A stretch of 64,000 bases of DNA, from contig CAYQUX010000009.1 in NCBI GenBank assembly GCA_964420995.1, forward strand, positions 1 to 64,000. The letters are read 5' to 3'. Both the position numbers and the translations under genes were made by a program. This document shows, piece by piece, positions 56,929-64,000 of this stretch; position 1 is the stretch's first letter; every line of letters starts with the position of its first letter. A model generated the notes under the pieces. That model made no database searches, was not told the origin of the DNA, and saw only the letters and a list, made by a program, of their open reading frames with translations. The stretch comes from Leptolinea sp964420995 (GTDB lineage: Bacteria; Chloroflexota; Anaerolineae; Anaerolineales; Anaerolineaceae).

Positions 56929-57447
56929 ATGGCAAATGTCAAATTTATGAACCCATTTGTAGAAGCGGCTGCCGAGGTTCTTGAAAAAGAGGTAGGCGCG
57001 AAAGTAGAAAAAGGTACTCTTAGCCTGCAAAAATCAGCTATGACATCAAATGAAATAACTGTGTTGTTAAGTCTGGTCGGTCAGGTTCAGGGTGTTGTTC
57101 TTTATGGATTATCAATACCTACCGCTCTCCAACTTGTTTCTAAAATGATGGGGCAGGAGTTCACCGAATTTGATAACCTGGCTCAAAGCGGTGTGGCAGA
57201 ACTGGGAAATGTAATTACTGGTCGGGCGACTGTTAAATTAAGCAAGGAAGGCTTTTCTTCTGAAATTTCTCCGCCAACACTGGTGCAAGGGGAAGGGATT
57301 CAGATTTCCACGCTGGATTTCCCGCGGGTAGTAGTGCAACTTAAGACGGAAATGGGAGACATCACCGTACATCTGGCCCTCAGGGAAAGTCCTCCGGGAA
57401 GTGATACCAGTAAAAATTACCTTCCCATCAATATACCGATGAAGTAG
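56929..57447 (+). CDS. cheX: CheX-family CheY-P phosphatase, first copy
   Basis: 172 aa. CheX pattern: FMNPFVEAAAEVLEKEVGA at the N-terminus, then SGVAELGNVITGRATVKLSKEGF with the E-x2-N catalytic pair, and ISTLDFPRVVVQLKTEMGDI. It dephosphorylates CheY-P as a dimer. The next gene is a close paralogue. The CheC gene earlier in the operon is a second phosphatase type. Confidence 0.9.
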   Translation: MANVKFMNPFVEAAAEVLEKEVGAKVEKGTLSLQKSAMTSNEITVLLSLVGQVQGVVLYGLSIPTALQLVSKMMGQEFTEFDNLAQSGVAELGNVITGRATVKLSKEGFSSEISPPTLVQGEGIQISTLDFPRVVVQLKTEMGDITVHLALRESPPGSDTSKNYLPINIPMK

Positions 57448-57458
57448 GAAAGGAGTAG

Positions 57459-57998
57459 ATGATGAAAGTTCAATACCTGATTCCTTTTGTGGAAGCAGCG
57501 TATGAAGTTCTTAAAGCCGAAGTTAACATCCCCATGCAACGGGGTGATCTTTCGCTGGACAAAGGCGCATACCTGACGGATGACGTGACTGTTATCATAA
57601 GTCTGATTGGTGATATTGAGGGCATCGTATTTTATGGATTTAGCAATCAAGCGGCGCTGAACATAGCATCCAGTATGCTGGGTGAACACCTGCATGAGAT
57701 GAGCAGCCTGGCTCAAAGCGGTATCGCGGAACTGGGAAATGTGATCACTGGGCGGGCCAGTGTAAAGCTGTCTAAAAGTGGATTTCAATCCACGATTTCA
57801 CCCCCCACCATGTTGCTGGGAAAAGATGCCACCATATCAACGCTTGATTTCCCTCGCGTGGTCGTTCCATTGACCAGTGAGATCGGCCGGGTTTCCATAC
57901 ATCTGGCTTTGAGAGAGGCGTCGCGGCAGGGCGCGAATGCCGCCTTGTTAAAGGTGCCGGACGCGCCAGATTTAAAATCTGACAAACAGGATTCATAA
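57459..57998 (+). CDS. CheX-family CheY-P phosphatase, second copy
   Basis: 179 aa, 11 nt after the first copy and clearly paralogous: LIPFVEAAYEVLKAEV, SGIAELGNVITGRASVKLSKSGF and ISTLDFPRVVVPLTSEIGRV align along the whole length. The catalytic Glu and Asn are kept. It probably arose by tandem duplication; the two may form a heterodimer or act on different CheY proteins. Confidence 0.9.
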   Translation: MMKVQYLIPFVEAAYEVLKAEVNIPMQRGDLSLDKGAYLTDDVTVIISLIGDIEGIVFYGFSNQAALNIASSMLGEHLHEMSSLAQSGIAELGNVITGRASVKLSKSGFQSTISPPTMLLGKDATISTLDFPRVVVPLTSEIGRVSIHLALREASRQGANAALLKVPDAPDLKSDKQDS

Positions 57999-58134
57999 GA
58001 GTTTTATTGGTAATTTACCGGCAATTAATGTTTTTGGCACGTGGAATTTCTTAGAATACTTGTAGACGATCATAAAACTGATCCGTCTATTGTGAGTATT
58101 CTTTATGGGCAAGGATGCCCGGGGAGTCTGGCTT

Positions 58135-58335
58135 ATGTTGGAACCAATTGAAAACAACGAAGAAAATGAGAAGAATGTAAAGATTGACCACGAGGTCCTT
58201 TATTCCATGGTGAAATCATGGTTGACCCCCCGTCCAACCGGAATTCTCGTTTCCCCAAATTCCATCGAGTCCTCTGCAAACAAGAATGCAGAGGCGGATC
58301 AATCGCACGAAAGCAATAGGCATAAATTCATCTGA
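58135..58335 (+). CDS. Small hypothetical protein before parA
   Basis: 66 aa from the ATG at 58135 (GGGGAG 9 nt upstream; an earlier ATG at 58105 has no ribosome binding site). Acidic N-terminus (EPIENNEENEKN), one helix-forming segment HEVLYSMVKSWLTPRP and a Ser/Asn/Lys-rich tail. It is not recognised. It sits 16 nt before the ParA-type gene, so it may be an accessory of that pair. Confidence 0.5.
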   Translation: MLEPIENNEENEKNVKIDHEVLYSMVKSWLTPRPTGILVSPNSIESSANKNAEADQSHESNRHKFI

Positions 58336-58351
58336 GGTATTGAGGATATCC

Positions 58352-59146
58352 ATGGCACATGTCGTGGCAATAAGCAACCAAAAAGGTGGAGTGGCAAAAA
58401 CAACTACATGCATATCACTGGGAGCCAGTCTGACTCAGCGGGGAAAACGCACCCTGCTGATTGATCTGGATCCTCAGGCGAATCTATCTCTCTCGCTGGG
58501 GCACCCGGATGACACTCCTGGCGAAACCATCAGCGATGCGTTGGAAACTGCGCTGAATCCCCGCAAAGTGGCGTGGGACATTCTGGTACGGCACACATCC
58601 ATGGAAAACCTGGATGTTGTGCCTTCAGATTCGCGTTTATGGACAGTCGAACGTCTTCTCTCTGATAAACCCGGGTATGAAAATGAACTAAAAACACTGC
58701 TTGAAAGATGGCAGGATTCTTATGATTACATTTTGATTGACTGTTCCCCATCGCTCGGGCCATTAACGGTAATGGCGTTGACAGCCTCCAACCGGGTGAT
58801 CATCCCCATTCAGACCGAGTTCCTTGCCGCGGTTGGACTTGTACGGTTGATTGAAACCGTGGATGCCATCAGGGAGCACACAAATCCAAACCTTGAGTTC
58901 AGCATCCTGGCAGTGATGTATGACCAGCGTAACGGGATTTGCCGCGATGTGTTGACCAAATTGCAGGATAACTTCTCGGCAAAACTCTTTTCGTCCGTGA
59001 TCGGGGTGGATACTCGTTTGAAGGAATGCGTGGCTACAGGCCAACCCATCAATCAATACGATCCCAAAACGCGTGCCACACAGCAATACGGTAGGCTCGC
59101 CGAAGAACTTGAGAGACTATCCGGTGAATTTCAGGAGGTTTCATGA
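58352..59146 (+). CDS. ParA/MinD-family ATPase of the chemotaxis locus (ParC-like)
   Basis: 264 aa from the ATG at 58352 (TGAGG upstream); an earlier ATG at 58286 would overlap the preceding ORF. Deviant Walker A NQKGGVAKTTTCISLG, Walker A' LIDLDPQANLSLSLG, and Walker B YILIDCSPSLGPLTVMAL, then QTEFLAAVGLVRL, as in chromosomal Soj/ParA. Within the che operon and next to a CheW-type protein it resembles ParC of Vibrio or PpfA of Rhodobacter, which position chemosensory arrays. It overlaps the next gene by 4 nt. Confidence 0.88.
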   Translation: MAHVVAISNQKGGVAKTTTCISLGASLTQRGKRTLLIDLDPQANLSLSLGHPDDTPGETISDALETALNPRKVAWDILVRHTSMENLDVVPSDSRLWTVERLLSDKPGYENELKTLLERWQDSYDYILIDCSPSLGPLTVMALTASNRVIIPIQTEFLAAVGLVRLIETVDAIREHTNPNLEFSILAVMYDQRNGICRDVLTKLQDNFSAKLFSSVIGVDTRLKECVATGQPINQYDPKTRATQQYGRLAEELERLSGEFQEVS

Positions 59147-59997
59147 ACAAGAAATCGCGCATAAAATCCACCCTGGATAGCCTGTTCACGACAGGAAAAG
59201 TCCCGGTTGAAGGCGGCAAGCCCCGGGAAGAAACGTCTGATGCAAAAGTAAGTGAGTTGAGAACTCCAAAACCGGCAAAAAAGCCCGCAGCTGCCCCGAA
59301 ACCGGCGGCGGAAAAGCAGGAAAAACCGATATCAAAACCGGTTGAAATGATACCCGGGGGATCCATTCTGGAACCTGTTGACAAGAAAATGGAGGAGTTA
59401 ACCGTGGATAAAACAATCGAACAATCCACCACGCCGGAAGCTTCAGCCGCTGCCGTGACACCCCAGATACCTTCTGAAGAAAAGAAAAAAGTGGATGAGC
59501 AACAGGTTCGCCGGATTGCTCAAAACATAGACCAGGCGGCGCAGATCGCGAGCGGTGATGAGGAACACCTGGTTATTTTTTCGTTGGGCAAAGAGCTTTA
59601 CGGAGTGACCATCCATTCCGTTGAAAGCATCATCAAGGTTCAGGACATAACCGAAGTGCCCCGTTCCGCATCCTATATCCTGGGAGTTACGAATTTGCGT
59701 GGTACTGTTGTGCCGGTGCTTGATCTGCGCCGGCGATTCAACCTGGCGTCCTGTGAAAATACCTCCAACACCCGCATTATTATCGTGAACGCTGAAGGAT
59801 CCAAGGTGGGAATTGTTGTGGATGAGGTAACGGAAGTATTGAAAATCTCCCGTGAAGCAATCCAGCCACCTCCACCCATGTCAACCACGGTCGAATCCGC
59901 GTTTATCAACGGAATCGCGCACATCAATGAGAATCTTGTAATTCTTTTGGACCTGGAGAAAGTCCTGGCTTCTTCGAGCCGGCAACACAATCGTTAA
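59143..59997 (+). CDS. CheW protein with long N-terminal extension (ParP-like)
   Basis: 284 aa. Residues 1-25 are basic and helical (NKKSRIKSTLDSLF), 30-110 Pro/Lys/Ala/Glu-rich and disordered, and about 140-280 a CheW domain (EHLVIFSLGKELYGVTIHSVESII, TNLRGTVVPVLDLRRRF, GIVVDEVTEVLKIS, INENLVILLDLEKVL). ParP proteins have the same plan: an N-terminus that binds the ParC ATPase and a CheW-like domain that inserts into the array. ATGA overlap with the ATPase gene. The second, simple CheW is encoded after the MCP. Confidence 0.88.
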   Translation: MNKKSRIKSTLDSLFTTGKVPVEGGKPREETSDAKVSELRTPKPAKKPAAAPKPAAEKQEKPISKPVEMIPGGSILEPVDKKMEELTVDKTIEQSTTPEASAAAVTPQIPSEEKKKVDEQQVRRIAQNIDQAAQIASGDEEHLVIFSLGKELYGVTIHSVESIIKVQDITEVPRSASYILGVTNLRGTVVPVLDLRRRFNLASCENTSNTRIIIVNAEGSKVGIVVDEVTEVLKISREAIQPPPPMSTTVESAFINGIAHINENLVILLDLEKVLASSSRQHNR

Positions 59998-60046
59998 ATT
60001 TCAGAGTACATCGCGGCCCCTACCTCAAAAAAAACCGTGAGGAACG

Positions 60047-62092
60047 ATGAAACTAATAAATAATTTAAAACTAAATGTCAAGCTAATAGGCAGCTTCCTG
60101 ATCATTGTTTTATCCGTTGCCATTGTGACAATTTTGGGGGCCAGTGGCCTGGGTGTTGTTTCGGATTACATCAATTCCATATACTCGGAACGACTGATTC
60201 CCATGGAGCAGATTGCCCAGGCTCAGGCAAAGATGTTCGCTGTCAGGGGTGATTATTACAAAATAGCCGCAGTAACAGCCGAACAGGAAAAATATCTCGG
60301 CGAGATGAAAGACAACCTCAGTTCAATCTCGGACGTTATGAATTCCTACAGGGCTACTCGAAATACAGAAGCCGACAAAGCCGGTATTGAAGCGTACGAT
60401 AAGGCTTACGAAGAATTCAGTTCCGCTCTGGCAGAATTTGAAAAAGCCACCCTGGCCGGTAATGACGCTGAAGCCATGAGTATGATCAGTGGAGATGGAC
60501 GAGTTGTTGCCGCGCGGGAAGGATTGGGGGATGCGCTTTCTGTTTTGATGGCATTGAATGATAAAGAAGCTGAAGATTTGAAAAATGACGGTCTCGCAAC
60601 TGAACGGGATCGAGTTCTGCAAATGTACGTTTTTGGAGGGTTGGGATCAATTCTGGGATTAATGATTGCTTTTCTGATCAGTAATTCACTTACCAGGGGG
60701 ATGAAGATTATGGTAACAGGTTCACGTGCCATGGCCGGTGGTGACTTGTTACGGGATATGGACGAAAAAACCAGGAAGGAACTGGTTGACCGTAAAGATG
60801 AACTGGGCGATGTTGGAAAAGCTCTCCATGATTTGATCGCGTACCTGCAGGGCATGGGTGTGGCGGCAAACAGGATCGCGCAGAATGATCTGTCCATACA
60901 AGTCAGCCCGGTTTCCGATAAAGATGAACTCGGTAACGCCTTTAAGAATATGGTGGATGGGTTGAGACAAACTGTCGGATTGATCACCCAAAGCGCCGGG
61001 CAACTGGATGCCGCCTCGCAACAACTCGCAGAGGCTTCGTCCCAGGCTGGGCAGGTTACCGGTCAGATTGCCACCACAATTCAGGAAGTGGCTAAAGGAA
61101 CATCGCTGCAAGCGGAGAGTATCGCCAAAACAGCATCGACGGTTGAAAATATGTCTCGAGCGATTGATGGCGTTTCTCAAGGCGCTCAAGATCAGGCGCT
61201 GGCTGTAAACCGTACAAGTGAGGTTACGTCATTAATCAATACTTCCATTCAGCAGGTGGCAGATAACGCGCAATCGGTTACCGAAGGATCTAACACGGCA
61301 GCAAAATTGTCTCAACAGGGACGAAATGTTGTTGAAGAAACCATTAAAGGAATGGACATCATTCGGAATAAAGTAGGCCAATCTGCAGAAAAAGTACGTG
61401 AAATGGGGACGCGCAGCGAGCAGATCGGCATTATCGTTGAAACAATTGACGATATCGCTTCACAAACAAATTTACTTGCGTTGAACGCGGCCATTGAAGC
61501 AGCCCGCGCGGGCGAGCATGGCAAGGGTTTCGCCGTGGTGGCAGATGAGGTTCGTAAACTGGCAGAGCGTTCAAGCAATGCCACAAAAGAGATTGGCGAT
61601 TTGATCCGCAGTATCCAAGCCACTGTGGCAGACGCGGTAACAGCCATGGATGAAGGGTCAAAGGAAGTGGAACGGGGTGCGATCAAAGCCAATGACGCGG
61701 GCACAGCGTTGGAATCCATCATGAAAGCTGCCGAAGACGTGAATAAAGAAGCTGAACTGGCTGCCGAAGCTACCAGGGAGATGAGCAGGAACGCGAATGA
61801 ATTGGTCTCATCAATGGAAACCGTATCGGCTGTAGTGGAACAGAATACAGCCAGCACGGAAGAAATGGCCGCCGGTTCGAGTGAACTGACCCAGGCAATT
61901 GAAAGTATTGCCAGTATCAGTGAAGAAAACAGTGCCGCGATTGAAGAAGTGAGCGCGTCAGCGGAAGAAATGACAGCCCAGGTGGAGGAAGTCAGCGCTT
62001 CAGCTCATGCACTGGCTGAAATGGCTGGAACATTAAGAAATATTGTTTCCCAGTTTGTATTGGAACAAAACGAACTGACAGATACGGAATAG
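60047..62092 (+). CDS. Methyl-accepting chemotaxis protein with four-helix-bundle sensor
   Basis: 681 aa. Transmembrane helix 1 (about 12-35), an extracytoplasmic four-helix-bundle domain (about 36-188) with the 4HB_MCP style (QIAQAQAKMFAVRGDYYKIA), transmembrane helix 2 (about 190-211), then what looks like two HAMP units in a row (about 212-265 and 270-310), and a long coiled-coil signalling domain with the hairpin tip QTNLLALNAAIEAARAGEHG near 466-490. The C-terminus ends ELTDTE with no NWETF-type pentapeptide. It is the only receptor in the window. GAGGAACG precedes the ATG. Confidence 0.95.
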   Translation: MKLINNLKLNVKLIGSFLIIVLSVAIVTILGASGLGVVSDYINSIYSERLIPMEQIAQAQAKMFAVRGDYYKIAAVTAEQEKYLGEMKDNLSSISDVMNSYRATRNTEADKAGIEAYDKAYEEFSSALAEFEKATLAGNDAEAMSMISGDGRVVAAREGLGDALSVLMALNDKEAEDLKNDGLATERDRVLQMYVFGGLGSILGLMIAFLISNSLTRGMKIMVTGSRAMAGGDLLRDMDEKTRKELVDRKDELGDVGKALHDLIAYLQGMGVAANRIAQNDLSIQVSPVSDKDELGNAFKNMVDGLRQTVGLITQSAGQLDAASQQLAEASSQAGQVTGQIATTIQEVAKGTSLQAESIAKTASTVENMSRAIDGVSQGAQDQALAVNRTSEVTSLINTSIQQVADNAQSVTEGSNTAAKLSQQGRNVVEETIKGMDIIRNKVGQSAEKVREMGTRSEQIGIIVETIDDIASQTNLLALNAAIEAARAGEHGKGFAVVADEVRKLAERSSNATKEIGDLIRSIQATVADAVTAMDEGSKEVERGAIKANDAGTALESIMKAAEDVNKEAELAAEATREMSRNANELVSSMETVSAVVEQNTASTEEMAAGSSELTQAIESIASISEENSAAIEEVSASAEEMTAQVEEVSASAHALAEMAGTLRNIVSQFVLEQNELTDTE

Positions 62093-62135
62093 TTTAAGAA
62101 GGGGCAGATCATTTTCTCTGAAAGAGGTCATGGGT

Positions 62136-62585
62136 ATGGAACAACAACTGGTGGTTTTTGAACTGGCTAAAGAGCATTACGGAGTTGAGATATCATCGGT
62201 AGAAAGCATTATAAAAATGCAGGGAATTACCCGAATCCCGCATTCACCTTCCTTTGTTGAAGGGATTACCAACCTGCGCGGACTGGTTTTGCCGGTGATC
62301 GATCTTCGAAAACGATTCGGCCTTGAATCACAGGAAGCCTCTCGAGATTCCCGGATTATGGTGGTGGCACTTGGAAGCGTTAAAGTCGGCATGATAGTGG
62401 ATGGTGTTTCCGAGGTGCTGCGTGTGCCATCAGAATCCATTGAGCCCCCTCCCTCAATGACCACATCTTCGCGGGTGAACTTCATTACCGGTATTGCCAA
62501 ACTTAATGATGTCCTGGTGATCCTGCTGGATTTAAGCAAAATCCTGACGACGGAAGAGCAGGTTGAACTTTCCTCCGTCGCATAG
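62136..62585 (+). CDS. cheW: Chemotaxis coupling protein CheW
   Basis: 149 aa from the ATG at 62136: AGAGG is 8 nt upstream of it but only 2 nt from the alternative ATG at 62130. CheW pattern: LVVFELAKEHYGVEISSVESIIKM, ITNLRGLVLPVIDLRKRFGL, VGMIVDGVSEVLRVP and KLNDVLVILLDLSKIL. It couples the MCP to CheA. Its CheW domain resembles that of the ParP-like protein at 59143, suggesting a duplication. Last gene of the operon. Confidence 0.95.
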   Translation: MEQQLVVFELAKEHYGVEISSVESIIKMQGITRIPHSPSFVEGITNLRGLVLPVIDLRKRFGLESQEASRDSRIMVVALGSVKVGMIVDGVSEVLRVPSESIEPPPSMTTSSRVNFITGIAKLNDVLVILLDLSKILTTEEQVELSSVA

Positions 62586-62629
62586 GATTGCCGGCTCAAC
62601 GCCTGAAAACCAGAGTAAAGAAGATACGC

Positions 62630-62678
62630 AAATCTCACCACCCCCCGGTGTCTGTTTTTTTGGGGCGGTGAGATTTTT
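62630..62678 (+). terminator. Intrinsic terminator after cheW
   Basis: AAATCTCACCACCCC (62630-62644) pairs with GGGGCGGTGAGATTT (62662-62676) with one mismatch, then a short T run (62674-62678). It ends the chemotaxis operon. Confidence 0.85.
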
Positions 62679-62701
62679 GGAATGCAAAATTGCCCGGTGG
62701 A

Positions 62702-62710
62702 TGTTATGAT
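62702..62710 (+). promoter_or_regulatory. Candidate extended -10 promoter for the SH3 lipoprotein gene
   Basis: TGTTATGAT (62702-62710) fits an extended -10 (TGnTATGAT), 41 nt before the ATG at 62751 and after the cheW terminator. No clear -35. Confidence 0.35.
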
Positions 62711-62750
62711 GGAGCGCATATTCATCAAACACGGATGGGTTTTCCAGTCT

Positions 62751-63500
62751 ATGAAGAAGATCATTCCTCTTTTTGTCTGCCTCACTTTTTTAATAGGTTG
62801 TACCCCGCCGCAACCCGCGAAACCAACCACAACTCCGTTGCCGGTGGTAACCGAGGTTGCCTGCCCCGGGGTTGAACCCCGCGGCCTGGGAGTGGGAATG
62901 CAGGCATATGTTGACTTGAATGGGCCGGTCACCAAGGTTGACCTGCGCACCGCCCCTGATTCCACGGACGCAGTGACGTCAATACCGCACCATTTGCGGG
63001 TTACCCTGCAAAAAGGTCCTGAATGCGCCTCCGAATCTGCCTGGTGGCATGTGACCTTGCCGGATGGAAAGAGCGGCTGGATACAGGTGGGCGCAAAATT
63101 AAATTCTGACAGTAATGTGTTTTCATCCGCCTTATTGCCATTTCGTGACGACGCGGTTCAACGGGATGTACCCGATGACCGTAAACAGGAAGCTCAGATT
63201 CGTTATATTACGGCTGACATTGAACTGGGCGGCGCCGATGTCTTGAAATATTATGAGGACCAGGTGGCTGCCAGACCGGATGATCCGGAAACCGCGTTGA
63301 TGAAAACCGCGCTGAACATTTTGAAGGAAAATGGTGGAAAAGCCGTTGCAAATCTTTCGGCTTTTGAACGCAAACCTTTACGTGGTGGAACCTCTGTTGT
63401 AGACGCCGGTACGGAATATGTTCAACCCGGACTGGATATTCTGTTGACTCCCTGCGACCGCCCTGATCCAATCCCGGCCTGCCAGAATATGTTCAAATGA
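62751..63500 (+). CDS. SH3-domain lipoprotein
   Basis: 249 aa from the ATG at 62751, where a lipoprotein signal starts: MKKIIPLFVCLTFLIGC with LIGC as lipobox (Cys17). A Pro/Thr linker (TTTPLPVV) follows. The middle (about 45-120) is SH3b-like: KVDLRTAPDSTDAVTSIP and SAWWHVTLPDGKSGWIQVG. The C-terminal part is helical. It is predicted to be tethered on the outside of the membrane and perhaps to bind peptidoglycan. No link to motility is apparent. Confidence 0.8.
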   Translation: MKKIIPLFVCLTFLIGCTPPQPAKPTTTPLPVVTEVACPGVEPRGLGVGMQAYVDLNGPVTKVDLRTAPDSTDAVTSIPHHLRVTLQKGPECASESAWWHVTLPDGKSGWIQVGAKLNSDSNVFSSALLPFRDDAVQRDVPDDRKQEAQIRYITADIELGGADVLKYYEDQVAARPDDPETALMKTALNILKENGGKAVANLSAFERKPLRGGTSVVDAGTEYVQPGLDILLTPCDRPDPIPACQNMFK

Positions 63501-63535
63501 TGCCATTTTGATGGGTGAGATTTTTATAAAAAGCG

Positions 63536-64000
63536 ATGACTGACCAGACAAAATTACCGGAAGATTCGTTATTGGCCGGGCTGAGCCCGCACTTTCAAGA
63601 ATTGCGCAGCCGGTTGCTGAAGGCGTTGATCGCTCTGGTCATTTGCGTGATTGCCAGCTTCGCGTTCACCAATCAGATCATCACCGTACTGGTGCAACCG
63701 ATCGGCGGATTGCAAAATTTGCAAGCCATTGAGGTGACAGAAAACATCTCTGTATTCATGAAAGTCGCCTTGCTTTCCGGTTTTATTCTGGCGTTGCCTG
63801 TTATTGCCTATCAGATCGTGGCATTCATTGTTCCCGGTTTGGAACCGCGCGAAAAGGTCTGGTTATTCACCAGCATCCCGTTTATCGTGATCCTCTTCCT
63901 GGCCGGTGTGGCTTTTACGTATTTTGTGATGTTGAAGGCAGCCATCCCGTTTCTGATCACTTTCCTGGGCGTGCAGACCATCCCCCGCGTTTCCAACTAT
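63536..64000 (+). CDS. tatC: Twin-arginine translocase subunit TatC (5' part)
   Basis: 155 codons are visible; the frame is open to the end of the window. The N-terminus MTDQTKLPEDSLLAGLSPHFQELRSRLLKALIAL, the FQELRSR motif, then transmembrane helices (about 28-50, 75-100, 115-140) with FMKVALLSGFILALPVIAYQIVAFIVPGL and PREKVW are characteristic of TatC. TatC recognises twin-arginine signal peptides. The gene is cut by the window edge, so length and C-terminus cannot be judged. The ribosome binding site is weak. Confidence 0.92.
   Translation, partial: MTDQTKLPEDSLLAGLSPHFQELRSRLLKALIALVICVIASFAFTNQIITVLVQPIGGLQNLQAIEVTENISVFMKVALLSGFILALPVIAYQIVAFIVPGLEPREKVWLFTSIPFIVILFLAGVAFTYFVMLKAAIPFLITFLGVQTIPRVSNY

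Noticed and set aside
58035..58052. TGGCAC resembling a sigma-54 -24 element before the small ORF
   Set aside because: The GC of the -12 element is missing at the required distance.
60391..60398. TACGATAA with CAAA 15 nt upstream
   Set aside because: Inside the MCP coding region with mismatches in both elements and nothing downstream for it to drive.
1..64000. tRNA, rRNA, insertion sequences, CRISPR arrays, phage genes
   Set aside because: I looked through the gaps and found no cloverleaf-like sequence, transposase, or regularly spaced short repeats.

Overview
The window is a nearly complete flagellar and chemotaxis supercluster (about 6.7-62.6 kb, almost all on the + strand), flanked by unrelated genes. 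The likely source is a Gram-positive-like or monoderm bacterium, plausibly Chloroflexota/Anaerolineae. The reasons are mid-range GC, many small lipoproteins with WD40 or SH3 folds, and no P-ring or L-ring genes (flgH, flgI, flgA) although rod, hook, export and filament genes are all present. The taxonomic call is an inference of moderate confidence. LAYOUT. 1-0.78 kb: non-coding DNA with a 117-bp tandem repeat and two look-alike stem-loops. 0.78-3.6 kb (- strand): three-gene operon (WD40 lipoprotein, HEAT-repeat protein, secreted M28 peptidase). 3.7-6.6 kb: OmpR-type response regulator and GAF-PAS histidine kinase; the kinase frame is cut by one in-frame TAG just after the G2 box. 6.7-22.3 kb: flbD, motA, motB, fliL, fliM, fliN, fliO, fliP, fliQ, an inserted HDOD + receiver pair, fliR, flhB, flhA, flhF, a small membrane protein, fliA (sigma-28), a small HTH-tailed protein and two rod proteins. 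22.3-26.1 kb: flgM behind a perfect sigma-28 promoter, then flgN, flgK, flgL, csrA. 26.2-32.7 kb: a presumed flagellin-modification island (TPR-glycosyltransferase, second glycosyltransferase, TPR protein, FGE/SUMF-fold protein, methyltransferase, GT92-like transferase). 33.0-37.9 kb: flagellin, fliD, three flaG paralogues, fliS. 38.0-51.2 kb: flgC, fliE, fliF, fliG, fliH, fliI, fliJ, lytic transglycosylase, flgB, fliK, flgD, a TIGR02530-type protein, flgE, a FliK/YlqG-like protein, a stand-alone FlhB C-domain protein and a PilZ-like protein. 51.4-62.6 kb: cheA, cheC, cheD, cheY, cheB, cheR, two cheX paralogues, a small ORF, a ParA ATPase, a CheW protein with a long N-terminal extension (ParC/ParP-like pair), one MCP and cheW, closed by a strong terminator. 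62.7-64 kb: SH3 lipoprotein and the 5' part of tatC. HOW IT WORKS TOGETHER. Early genes build the export gate, motor and rod. Sigma-28 and FlgM are both encoded here, and full 16-position matches to the sigma-28 consensus lie before flgM and the second flaG, with weaker variants before flagellin and possibly fliS and the third flaG. The most striking non-coding pattern is a set of hairpins with GGA in the loop in the leaders of the filament genes (flagellin, fliD, flaG1, flaG2, flaG3). These look like CsrA sites, and csrA lies in the same cluster. A perfect sigma-28 core promoter also points antisense into the HDOD/receiver pair between fliQ and fliR. No tRNA, rRNA, insertion sequence or CRISPR array was seen.
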